From contig JBFLYO010000015.1 in the NCBI GenBank assembly GCA_040756745.1, forward strand, positions 1 to 64,000: a stretch of DNA of 64,000 bases, in the 5' to 3' direction. A program made the position numbers and the translations under genes. This document shows positions 49,019 through 57,077 of this stretch, one piece after another; positions within the stretch are counted from its first letter, which is position 1, and each line of letters starts with the position of its first letter. Under the pieces are notes generated by a model. The model did no database searches. It was not told where the DNA came from and worked only from the letters and a program-made list of their open reading frames with translations. The DNA comes from JBFLYO01 sp040756745 (GTDB lineage Bacteria; Bacteroidota; Ignavibacteria; UBA10030; UBA6906).

Positions 49019-50977
49019 ATGACGCTGTCCAAATTCTTTCCCAAACGAGTGAAGTCTGAGATCGCGCTCCGCGTGATCGCCGACGCGATCATGATTAACG
49101 TGGCGGTCGCCGTCAGCTTTGTCGGGCGCTTCCTGACCTTCTTCGTGCTGAAGGAACAGGAGGTCATTTCGCCCCGGCTGTACGCCAGCCTTTTCCAGGA
49201 GTCGATCGTCGGCTTCCAGCGTTCGGCCTGGCTGCTGACCATCATAAGTCTGATCGTGTTCTGGATGAGCGGGTTCTATACGTACGGCCGCGCTTACCAG
49301 AGTAAATACAAATTGCTGGTGGTGTTCCAGGCGGTCAGCATCTCGTTCCTTCTCTTCGTGGGGCTCTCGTACTTCGTTCCGTTTGTGACACCCCTCCCGC
49401 GGAGCATGCTGCTGGCGTCGTGGCTGCTCACATTGGTCCTCCTCATCATCTCCAGAGTCTGGGCCTATCTCTGGACCCGCGCCATCAAGGACGAATCGAA
49501 ACCGGTCTCTGAGCGCCATCCGGAACCGGGGAACGTCCTGGTGATCGGCGGCGCGGGGTACATCGGTTCGGTGCTGGCTCGGCAGCTCTTGGACCGCGGC
49601 TACAATGTCACCGTGCTCGATGCACTGATCTATGGTGATGAGGGGATCCGTTCGCTTCACGGGACTCCCCGGTTCAACTTCATCAAGGGCGATCTGCGCG
49701 ACATCGAAGCTGTGGTCGGGGCGATGCAGGGGATGGACTCCGTGGTCCATCTCGGAGCGCTAGTGGGAGATCCCGCGTGCGCCATCGACGAAAAGCTGAC
49801 ACTGGAGATCAACCTGGCCGCCACGCGTATGATCAGCGAGGTCGCGAAGGGATACGGCGTCCAGCGGTTCATCTTTGCGTCAACGTGCAGCGTGTACGGC
49901 GCGAGCGAGGAGCTGCTTAACGAGAAATCCACGCTCAATCCCGTGTCGCTGTACGCCAAGTCGAAGATCGCTTCGGAAGAAGTTATCCTCCGGCTGGCTG
50001 ACGACCGGTTCGCGCCGACGATACTCCGGTTTGCCACGATCTTTGGGGTCTCTCCACGCCTCCGATTCGATCTTGTCGTGAACTTCCTCACGGCGCGGGC
50101 AATAGCCGAGAAATCGATCACGATCATGGGCGGGCAGCAGTGGCGGCCGTTTATCCACGTTGCCGACGCGGCGGAATCGATCGTTCGGGTTCTCGAAGCC
50201 CCGGCGATCGTCGTCCGCGGCGAGATCTTTAACGTCGGCTCGGATGCCGAGAACTACCAGATCGGCCAGGTCGGTGAGCTGGTCAAACGCGCTATCCCGG
50301 AAGTTAAAGTCGTCACCGCCGGCAACGACGCCGACCGGCGCAACTACCGCGTGTCATTCAGAAAGTTCGAGGGACATGTGGGCTTTATTCCCAGCAGGAG
50401 CGTGGCCTCGGGGATCGCTGAGATCAAGCAGGCAATCCAGCAGGGTCAGGTGGGGAATTACCTCAGCCCGAAATACAGCAACCACAAGTCGCTTGCAGAG
50501 GAAGGGGCTGTTGTCCGCATCCAGCGCAACGATGCCTGGTCGAGCATCTATGCGGCCGGGGTCAGCAACATGCTGGCGCGGCCGGAGGCCCCGGCGCGAA
50601 GGTCGAACAAGATCCTCGTCATCGACGACGACGAGCTGCATCTTGCGCTCATGCAGAACATCCTGCAGGGGGAGGGGTACGAGACGTATACCACCCCCGA
50701 CGGCATCGGAGGGATCGAGTCGTACAAGGAGCATGCGCCGAACCTGGTGCTCCTCGACCTCGGCCTTCAGGGTATGCAGGGGATCGAGGTCCTCAAGGAG
50801 CTGCGGAAGATCGATCCTCACGCAAAGATCATGATCGTCACGGGCCACGGCGCCCTCGAATCCGCGGAGGCGTTCCGGTACGGCGCGATGGACTATCTCC
50901 GGAAGCCGTTTGACATCCCCGATTTCCTGGGGAGGATCAGGAACGCCGTCGTCGGCGAGGCGAGAAGCCTGGCATAA
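49019..50977 (+). CDS. Membrane-anchored sugar epimerase/dehydratase (SDR) fused to a response-regulator receiver domain
   Basis: This 652-residue protein has three parts. Residues about 15-150 hold four membrane helices, like the anchor of PglF/WbpM-type enzymes. Residues about 170-475 are an extended SDR: NAD site G177-G-A-G-Y-I-G183, 'VVHLGALVGDPACAID', 'FASTCSVYGAS' and the catalytic Y312-A-K-S-K316. Residues about 530-645 are a complete receiver domain: acidic pair D536-D537, phospho-acceptor D580 ('LVLLDLGLQG'), T608 and K629-P630. The frame is open through the linker with no stop or frameshift. The enzyme should act on UDP- or dTDP-sugars at the inner membrane, possibly switched by phosphorylation. 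No histidine kinase is encoded in the window. A terminator follows at 51002. Confidence 0.9.
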   Translation: MTLSKFFPKRVKSEIALRVIADAIMINVAVAVSFVGRFLTFFVLKEQEVISPRLYASLFQESIVGFQRSAWLLTIISLIVFWMSGFYTYGRAYQSKYKLLVVFQAVSISFLLFVGLSYFVPFVTPLPRSMLLASWLLTLVLLIISRVWAYLWTRAIKDESKPVSERHPEPGNVLVIGGAGYIGSVLARQLLDRGYNVTVLDALIYGDEGIRSLHGTPRFNFIKGDLRDIEAVVGAMQGMDSVVHLGALVGDPACAIDEKLTLEINLAATRMISEVAKGYGVQRFIFASTCSVYGASEELLNEKSTLNPVSLYAKSKIASEEVILRLADDRFAPTILRFATIFGVSPRLRFDLVVNFLTARAIAEKSITIMGGQQWRPFIHVADAAESIVRVLEAPAIVVRGEIFNVGSDAENYQIGQVGELVKRAIPEVKVVTAGNDADRRNYRVSFRKFEGHVGFIPSRSVASGIAEIKQAIQQGQVGNYLSPKYSNHKSLAEEGAVVRIQRNDAWSSIYAAGVSNMLARPEAPARRSNKILVIDDDELHLALMQNILQGEGYETYTTPDGIGGIESYKEHAPNLVLLDLGLQGMQGIEVLKELRKIDPHAKIMIVTGHGALESAEAFRYGAMDYLRKPFDIPDFLGRIRNAVVGEARSLA

Positions 50978-51001
50978 CGCCTGTCCCTCCGGTTCAATTT
51001 A

Positions 51002-51043
51002 GCCCTTCCCGGCGTCTGCCACCCCCGGGAAGGGCGCTTTTTT
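51002..51043 (+). terminator. Rho-independent terminator ending cluster 1
   Basis: GCCCTTCCCGG (51002-51012) pairs perfectly with CCGGGAAGGGC (51025-51035), an 11-bp GC-rich stem with a 12-base loop, followed by a run of six T at 51038-51043. It lies 25 bases after the SDR-receiver stop and is the clearest intrinsic terminator in the window. Confidence 0.9.
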
Positions 51044-51050
51044 GCGGTCG

Positions 51051-51079
51051 TTGACTTTCCATGCAGGAGTTCGTAAATT
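51051..51079 (+). promoter_or_regulatory. Sigma70-like promoter candidate for the rfbC-led operon
   Basis: TTGACT (51051-51056), a 17-base spacer and TAAATT (51074-51079) match a housekeeping-type promoter. It starts 8 bases after the terminator T-run and about 160 bases before the rfbC-like ATG. Bacteroidota sigma factors often prefer other motifs, so activity in this organism is unproven. Confidence 0.5.
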
Positions 51080-51242
51080 CTGCTTGGAAGAACGGCCCGT
51101 CTGGTGCTTTTCTTACCCCGAAAGGATACATAACCCGCCCCGTTGCTACGAGTTTCCCCCCGCCCGGTTTCGGCGCCGTTCACCCGGCATCTGCGAAATG
51201 TCCGCGGATGCGCACAAGCAGAGTATCCACTGGAGAAACGTG

Positions 51243-51716
51243 ATGTTCAAAGACGGGGCTATTCAGGATGTCGCTGTCCGGAACCTCTCGAGGCACATCG
51301 ATGCCCGCGGTTGGCTGACGGAGCTTTTCCGGGAGGATCAGCTTGACCCAATATACATGCCGGTGATGGCCTACGTCTCCATGACCTCGCCCGGCATCGC
51401 GCGCGGCCCCCATGAGCATCGGGACCAGGCCGATCTCTTCGCGTTCATCGGTCCGTCGGTCTTCAAGATCTACCTCTGGGACAACAGGAAAGACTCCCCC
51501 ACATTCATGACGCGACAGATCGTTACGGCAGGAGAAGGGAACCCCTGCAGTGTCCTGATCCCCCGGGGAATCGTGCATGCCTATAAGAACATCGGCGATC
51601 GCGACGGCATGGTGCTGAATTTCCCGAACCGCTTGTACGCGGGCAAGGGAAAAAAAGAGCCGGTGGATGAGATCCGCCATGAGAGCGACCCCAACTCCGT
51701 CTTCCGCCTGGAGTAG
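51243..51716 (+). CDS. rfbC: dTDP-4-dehydrorhamnose 3,5-epimerase-like cupin (RfbC-like)
   Basis: I choose ATG 51243 (GGAGA at 51233-51237); ATG 51198 is in frame upstream. The 157-residue cupin has 'LTELFREDQ', 'PGIARGPHEHRDQADLFAFI', 'SVLIPRGIVHAYKNIG' and 'NFPNRLYAGKGKKEPVDEIR', the RmlC order of motifs with the His-containing active site. It is shorter than usual RmlC (about 180 residues), so its epimerisation positions (3, 5 or both) are uncertain. It precedes rfbB by 3 bases, so both act on the dTDP-4-keto-6-deoxyglucose branch. Confidence 0.8.
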   Translation: MFKDGAIQDVAVRNLSRHIDARGWLTELFREDQLDPIYMPVMAYVSMTSPGIARGPHEHRDQADLFAFIGPSVFKIYLWDNRKDSPTFMTRQIVTAGEGNPCSVLIPRGIVHAYKNIGDRDGMVLNFPNRLYAGKGKKEPVDEIRHESDPNSVFRLE

Positions 51717-51719
51717 CCG

Positions 51720-52733
51720 ATGAACTCAGTTCTGGTGACCGGCGGCGCCGGGTTCATCGGCAGCAACTTTGTACGCTACTTCCTGAACTCCCACCCGGGC
51801 GTCCGGCTCGTGAATTACGACAAGCTCACCTACGCCGGCAATCTCGAGAACCTCCGCGACGTGGAGGACCATGGCCAGTACGTGTTTGTGCGGGGGGACA
51901 TCTGCGACCGGGACGCCGTGTCTGCGGCGATGAAGAAATTCAGCGTCGACACGGTGGTACACTTTGCCGCGGAGTCCCACGTGGACCGGAGCATCAAGGG
52001 GGCGGCAGTGTTCGTGACAACTAACGTGCTCGGGACCCAGGTGCTCATCGATGCCTCGCGGGAGGCGCAGGTGGAGCGCTTTGTCCACGTCTCCACCGAT
52101 GAAGTGTACGGGTCGCTTGGCGAGCAGGGGAAGTTCACCGAGTCCACACCGCTCCACCCGAACAGTCCGTATGCGGCAAGCAAGGCGGCATCGGACCTCC
52201 TCGTGCTTGCAGCGGCACATACGTTCGGATTCCCCGCAGTGATCTCCCGCTGCTCCAACAATTACGGCCCGCACCAGTTTCCCGAAAAGCTCATTCCCCT
52301 CATGATCGCCAATGCGCTGGACGGGAAGCCGCTCCCCGTGTATGCGAAGGGGCTGAACGTCCGGGACTGGCTGTACGTGCTCGACCATTGCTCGGCGATC
52401 GATGCGATTCTCCAGCGTGGGCAGACCGGTGAGGTGTATAATGTCGGCGGGAACAACGAGTGGAGGAATATCGACGTCGTCCGTCTCCTGCTGCGACTGC
52501 TCGGCAAGCCGGAATCGCTCATCACGTATGTCACCGACCGGCCGGGGCACGATCTGCGGTACGCGATGGACGCGTCGAAGATCACGGCGGAGATCGGCTG
52601 GCGGCCGAGTGTGACGTTTGAGAAAGGGCTTGCGGCGACCGTTGAGTGGTACCGCTCCCACGAGCCCTGGTGGCGGAGGATCATCAGCGGCGCCTATCAG
52701 GAGTATTACAGGGAAATGTATGAAGACCGGTAA
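51720..52733 (+). CDS. rfbB: dTDP-glucose 4,6-dehydratase
   Basis: The 337-residue protein shows 'TGGAGFIGSNFVRYFL', 'HFAAESHVDRSI', the active-site 'STDEVYGSLGE', 'SPYAASKAASDLLV' (Y-A-A-S-K) and 'NNYGPHQFPEKLIPL'. It converts dTDP-glucose to dTDP-4-keto-6-deoxyglucose. The product could feed the RfbC-like epimerase or the DegT aminotransferase. Neither rfbA nor rfbD is in the window. The wza gene starts inside its last codons. Confidence 0.94.
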   Translation: MNSVLVTGGAGFIGSNFVRYFLNSHPGVRLVNYDKLTYAGNLENLRDVEDHGQYVFVRGDICDRDAVSAAMKKFSVDTVVHFAAESHVDRSIKGAAVFVTTNVLGTQVLIDASREAQVERFVHVSTDEVYGSLGEQGKFTESTPLHPNSPYAASKAASDLLVLAAAHTFGFPAVISRCSNNYGPHQFPEKLIPLMIANALDGKPLPVYAKGLNVRDWLYVLDHCSAIDAILQRGQTGEVYNVGGNNEWRNIDVVRLLLRLLGKPESLITYVTDRPGHDLRYAMDASKITAEIGWRPSVTFEKGLAATVEWYRSHEPWWRRIISGAYQEYYREMYEDR

Positions 52734-54393
52734 TTCCCCCAGTCCACTGGTCGCGATCGTCTGTGCATCCCTCGTTTCGATGATCGCGCTTCACGCGTCT
52801 GCGCAGGTGCGTCGGGCGACAACCGAAGGCGATCTATTCGGAGACAAGGAAAAATCTGCCACTCTTCCCTCGGCCATCGCCCAGCCCCCCGGCCCTGCGA
52901 TGGAGTCGACGATCATCCCTGAGAGTTATTACGTGGGTCCGTCTGACGTCTTTGCGGTCAATGTATGGACAAGTCCGCCGATCGCTTTTCAGCTCACCGT
53001 GACTCCGGAGGGGACACTGATCATCCCGACCGTCGGTGAGATTCGCGTTGCAGACATTACGCTTGCCGAAGCGCGAAAGAAGGTGCTCGATGCCATCGTC
53101 AAGCGCTACAGGGTCGGGGAGCCGACGATCACTCTTGTCACGCCCCGGCCTATCCTGGTCACGGTGCGCGGGAACATCCTCAACCCCGGCTCGTACGTGA
53201 TGGCGGCATACCACCGCGTGGACAAGGCGGTGGAGGAGGCCAATAAGCTCCTGACCGGGCAGGGGCTTGACCAGCTTCAGGCCATACAGGAGACCATGTC
53301 CAGGCGCCGCATCATCATCCAACACAAGGACGGTACGCAATCGCGCGCCGACGTCCTGAAATTCGTGGCTACGAGGGAGGACAGGTGGAATCCCTATCTT
53401 CGGGAAGGGGACGACATCGTGGTACCTGCGTACGACCGGCACAAGAACGTCATCGGCGTGTATGGCCAGGTCAATGTACCGGGCCGGTATGAGTACTCCC
53501 GCGGGGACAGTGTGAAGGATGCGCTGCGCATCGCGTTCGGCTTCTGTCCCGCGGCGCGCAGGGACAGCGTGGAATTCTCGCGGCAGGACATGAATGGGGG
53601 GATCGTGGAGCGGCGAATCGTGAACGGCGAAGCGATCCTCAACGGGACGGAGCCCGATATCGCATTGCAGCCGGGGGATCGGCTTCTCGTTCATGGCACG
53701 GTCGATCTCCGGGGCGACTACAGGGTGAAAGTTGCAGGGGAAGTGCGGACACCTGGCACCTATCCAATCACAAGGAACTCGACGCGGCTGACATCGGTGA
53801 TTCGGGCGGCTGGAGGATTTACGGAGTTTGCTTCTCTGGCCTCGGCCGAGGTGCTTCGTCAACCGATCGCCCCTTCAGAGGTGGCACTTGAGCAGCTCGA
53901 AAGTCTCCGTGGCGGAGTCCCGCCCGACGACAGCACGTACTACTATCTTGAAACGAGCCTTCGCTTGCGGAAAGAAGCAGTGAATGCCGATTTTGTGAAG
54001 CTCTTCCGGATGGGCGATTCCACGCAGAACATCATCCTACAGGATGAGGACATCATCAACGTTCCGTCGCTGCGGCGGAGCATCTACGTATTCGGTCAGG
54101 TCGTAAATCCCGGTCATGTGGCGTTCACGCCGGGGCAGGACGTCTTCTACTACATTCAGAAAGCGGGAGGGCTGACGGATCGGGCGCGCGGCGGGGACTT
54201 AAAGGTAGTCAAGGCCAAGACGCGCCAATGGCTCTCGCCGAGCGACACTGAGGTGGAAGAGGGGGATTACGTCTGGGTGCCGAAGGAGCCCGAGCGGCCG
54301 TTCGGGTACTACCTCGGCATCATCGCGCAATCGGCCTCGGTCGTCAGCGTGGCGGTGAGCATTGTGCTGCTGGTAATACAGGTGAACAAATGA
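52720..54393 (+). CDS. wza: Wza-type polysaccharide export protein with four SLBB-like repeats
   Basis: ATG 52720 overlaps rfbB by 14 bases. The 557-residue product has a signal peptide (residues about 1-29, 'LHASAQ') without a lipobox cysteine, so it is not an obvious lipoprotein. A poly-export domain covers about 67-143 ('YYVGPSDVFAVNVW', 'EGTLIIPTVGEIRVADITLA'). SLBB-like units start near 143, 244, 334 and 455, each with a 'G.V..PG.Y' core. A C-terminal helix ('SVVSVAVSIVLLVIQVNK') resembles the membrane-spanning end of Wza. It should form the export channel for system 2, next to the Wzz-like gene. Confidence 0.9.
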   Translation: MKTGNSPSPLVAIVCASLVSMIALHASAQVRRATTEGDLFGDKEKSATLPSAIAQPPGPAMESTIIPESYYVGPSDVFAVNVWTSPPIAFQLTVTPEGTLIIPTVGEIRVADITLAEARKKVLDAIVKRYRVGEPTITLVTPRPILVTVRGNILNPGSYVMAAYHRVDKAVEEANKLLTGQGLDQLQAIQETMSRRRIIIQHKDGTQSRADVLKFVATREDRWNPYLREGDDIVVPAYDRHKNVIGVYGQVNVPGRYEYSRGDSVKDALRIAFGFCPAARRDSVEFSRQDMNGGIVERRIVNGEAILNGTEPDIALQPGDRLLVHGTVDLRGDYRVKVAGEVRTPGTYPITRNSTRLTSVIRAAGGFTEFASLASAEVLRQPIAPSEVALEQLESLRGGVPPDDSTYYYLETSLRLRKEAVNADFVKLFRMGDSTQNIILQDEDIINVPSLRRSIYVFGQVVNPGHVAFTPGQDVFYYIQKAGGLTDRARGGDLKVVKAKTRQWLSPSDTEVEEGDYVWVPKEPERPFGYYLGIIAQSASVVSVAVSIVLLVIQVNK

Positions 54394-54466
54394 ATTGTAG
54401 AGCAGGAATACGCGCAGGAGATTCTGAAATGCGCGTCACGGTCTCTCTCCACACTGGGTAACCACA

Positions 54467-55669
54467 ATGGCAGAGCCAAAGGGTTTCTCCCTCATTCGCT
54501 ACGTTGAGTTTCTCGTCCGGCGAAAGGAACTGCTCCTCCTGGTGTTCGTTGCTTCGTTAGTCTTTTCCTATGCAGCGATCTACGTATTCATCGAGGAGCA
54601 ATTCGAGTCCAGCGCTACGCTCATCCCCCGCGAAGAGGAGATCCAATCTGGCGCGGCCGGCCTTTTGCGAAATCTGAGATCCCTCCCGCTCACTCTCGGC
54701 GGCAGATCGTCCCGATCCGACATAGATCTGTACACGACCATCATCTACAGCAGGTCTATGCTTGAGGACGCGATCCGCGCCTTTAACCTGGCGCAGGTTT
54801 ACGGATTGGATACCAGCGCGATCGATTACATGGAAAAGGCAGTCAAACGCTTAACAAAGGAAGTCACCACGAAAGAGACGCCAGAGTCCGCCTTCCTGCT
54901 CACCGTGCGTGCAGGCACGAGGCAACGTGCGGCGGATATGACGAATTTCATCGTCCGGAGGTTGAACGAGCGGATTGTCGAACTGAACAGCACGCGATCC
55001 GGCCAAAACCGGGCGTTCCTTGAAAAGCGGATCGCAGAGATTTCGTCCGATCTCCGGGCTGCGGAGGATTCGCTCCGTGCCTACCAGGAACGGACCGGAT
55101 TGCTTGATGTGAAGAGTCAGTTGCAGGGGATCATCGCCGCCCATACTGAACTTGAGACGCAGCTTGCGGCGAAGCAATTCCAGCGGGGTATTCTGGAGCG
55201 CATGTACGACAAGGAGTCACCACAAGTGAAGGAAGCGGAGATGCAGATAGATGTGTACAAAAGGAAGCTCGCGGAACTCAGGGCGGTTGGTGACCCCGGA
55301 AGTCCTCTCCTCCCCCTGCAGCAGCTGCCCGCTGCGGCGGTGGAGTACCTCAGACGATACAGGGCAGTGGAACTCAACGATTTGATCCTGGAATTCGTCG
55401 TGCCGCTCTATGAGCAGGCGAAAATTGATGAGAAGCGTGACTACCCGGTCCTGCAGGTCATCGATTACGCCATTCCCCCGGCGAAGAAGAGCTATCCTCC
55501 CCGTGTGATCTTCGCCCTCGTCGGGGCATGCTCCATAACGTTGATCGTGTACGTGATCCTTTGGATCAGGGAGGGGTTCAGGAACGGCGCAGACCCCCGG
55601 TGGCGTGCGCTCGCCGCAGAGGCGGGAAAATGGTCCTGGAAATCCACCAGCGGGGGCAGCCGCTCCTGA
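54467..55669 (+). CDS. wzz: Wzz-type chain-length determinant (polysaccharide co-polymerase without kinase)
   Basis: The 400-residue product has a first helix at about 19-38 ('ELLLLVFVASLVFSYAAIYVF'), a periplasmic coiled-coil region at about 165-270 ('RIAEISSDLRAAEDSLRAYQ'), the pre-helix 'YAIPPAKKSYPPRVIFALVG' and a second helix at about 350-365. It stops soon after with a basic tail, with no BY-kinase domain. It should set the polymer length made by the Wzy at 55680. The gap from wza is 73 bases with no terminator seen. Confidence 0.88.
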   Translation: MAEPKGFSLIRYVEFLVRRKELLLLVFVASLVFSYAAIYVFIEEQFESSATLIPREEEIQSGAAGLLRNLRSLPLTLGGRSSRSDIDLYTTIIYSRSMLEDAIRAFNLAQVYGLDTSAIDYMEKAVKRLTKEVTTKETPESAFLLTVRAGTRQRAADMTNFIVRRLNERIVELNSTRSGQNRAFLEKRIAEISSDLRAAEDSLRAYQERTGLLDVKSQLQGIIAAHTELETQLAAKQFQRGILERMYDKESPQVKEAEMQIDVYKRKLAELRAVGDPGSPLLPLQQLPAAAVEYLRRYRAVELNDLILEFVVPLYEQAKIDEKRDYPVLQVIDYAIPPAKKSYPPRVIFALVGACSITLIVYVILWIREGFRNGADPRWRALAAEAGKWSWKSTSGGSRS

Positions 55670-55679
55670 CTGACGTCCG

Positions 55680-57077
55680 ATGAACCCGTCGTACTGGAAC
55701 GAGCGTACTGCATCGATCGCGATTGCCGGCATTCTCTCCGTGGTTTTTGGAGCAGCACTGTGGCTGTCGGGGGGGACGACGCAGAGTATCGTCGCATTCC
55801 CGCTGATTGCTCTTTTCCTCTTCCTTCTGACGAGTTTTGAGCTTGCGCTGTTTGGCATCATCGTATGCCTGTTCGTAGACGTCCATGTCTCGGTTTTCAG
55901 CAGCGCGGTCTGGTATTCACTGTTCCTGCTTCTGGCATTTGTTCTGCACCATCCGGAGTTCTCCTGGCGGAGGTTCGCGAATCCCCTGACCATCCCGCTC
56001 TTGGTGTACGGGGCCTGCATCATTCCTTCATTGACGAACGCGTTCCAGCCGACGGAGAGCATCCTCAAGCTCTTCAACGTCGTGGGCTTTCTTATTGCGT
56101 TCTACGTGTTCGTGGCTGCAGTGAATTCCCGGGAACGCATGCGGAAAGCAGTGACGGTGTTCCTTGTCCTTGCCTTCGCCAACGCTCTCCACGTCTTCGT
56201 GCAGGCGATCCTTGGACAGCCGCGTCCGTTCGGCTTTGCCGGCGTCATGTTCGTAGACTACGCGGGAATGGGAATTACGGCGACAGCGGTGATGGGGATC
56301 CTCTCACGCGGTCGAGCGCGGCTTGCACATTTCTTGGTGTCTGGCGTGCTTGCAGTTGCACTTCTGGCCTCACAGACCCGGAGCATCTGGCTGGCAACGG
56401 CAATCACGCTGACGCTTGTCGGGCTGTCGATTGTGTTGAAGCCTTCGGTGTGGGGTATGTCGCGGCCCTACGCGCTCGGTGTGGTCGTTGCGGGAGTACT
56501 CGTCCTTGCGGCGGCCGGCGCACTCACTGTGTTGTGGAGTCCACGCGTGGAGGAACGTGCGCTTGAGGTTGCGAATATTGATCCAAGTGCCGTAAGCGAT
56601 GAAGGTGTCATCCGTAATTCCCTTGTCACCCGGGCATTGATATGGGACACGGCACTCAATGCATTCCGCGCACATCCGTACGTGGGGGTGGGGGTCTACG
56701 GATTTCCGTATTCCTCTATTCATTACGCCAGGATGCCCAGGATGCTCTATACCAGGTATGTTGAAATGATGTCGCCCCATCAGACGCATCTCGCTGTCTT
56801 GAGCGAAACCGGAGTCATTGGCGCCCTCGGGTTTGGGTGGTTCCTTGTGGCAGCGTTACGGGCAGCCGTGCGCGCGGTGAGGTCGGCGTCGGGAATCCGC
56901 GCACGGAAGTTTGCCATCGTGGCGGCGGGAGCGCTCATCTACTGCATGGTGTCGATGGTTTTCACCGATGCCTGGTTGTGGGGGCAGGGTATTGTCCTCC
57001 TGGGCATTATTGCCGCCATGGTTGTGGCCAACGGCAAAATGGAGGCCATCCAGGTCGACAGTGCGGTGCCGCATTGA
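55680..57077 (+). CDS. wzy: O-antigen polymerase/ligase-like membrane protein (Wzy), system 2
   Basis: The 465-residue protein has about 11-12 membrane helices. 'LLASQTRSIWLATAITLTLV' and the periplasmic 'MSPHQTHLAVLSETGVIGAL' match the Wzy/WaaL (PF04932) signatures, differing in detail from the system-1 protein at 30703. It is expected to polymerise repeat units flipped by the Wzx encoded just downstream. The last base of its TGA stop is the first base of the next ATG. Confidence 0.87.
   Translation: MNPSYWNERTASIAIAGILSVVFGAALWLSGGTTQSIVAFPLIALFLFLLTSFELALFGIIVCLFVDVHVSVFSSAVWYSLFLLLAFVLHHPEFSWRRFANPLTIPLLVYGACIIPSLTNAFQPTESILKLFNVVGFLIAFYVFVAAVNSRERMRKAVTVFLVLAFANALHVFVQAILGQPRPFGFAGVMFVDYAGMGITATAVMGILSRGRARLAHFLVSGVLAVALLASQTRSIWLATAITLTLVGLSIVLKPSVWGMSRPYALGVVVAGVLVLAAAGALTVLWSPRVEERALEVANIDPSAVSDEGVIRNSLVTRALIWDTALNAFRAHPYVGVGVYGFPYSSIHYARMPRMLYTRYVEMMSPHQTHLAVLSETGVIGALGFGWFLVAALRAAVRAVRSASGIRARKFAIVAAGALIYCMVSMVFTDAWLWGQGIVLLGIIAAMVVANGKMEAIQVDSAVPH

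Noticed and set aside
56837..57076. 80-codon N-terminal extension of the second Wzx
   Set aside because: It lies inside wzy in another frame and has no membrane pattern. Wzx homology starts at ATG 57077.
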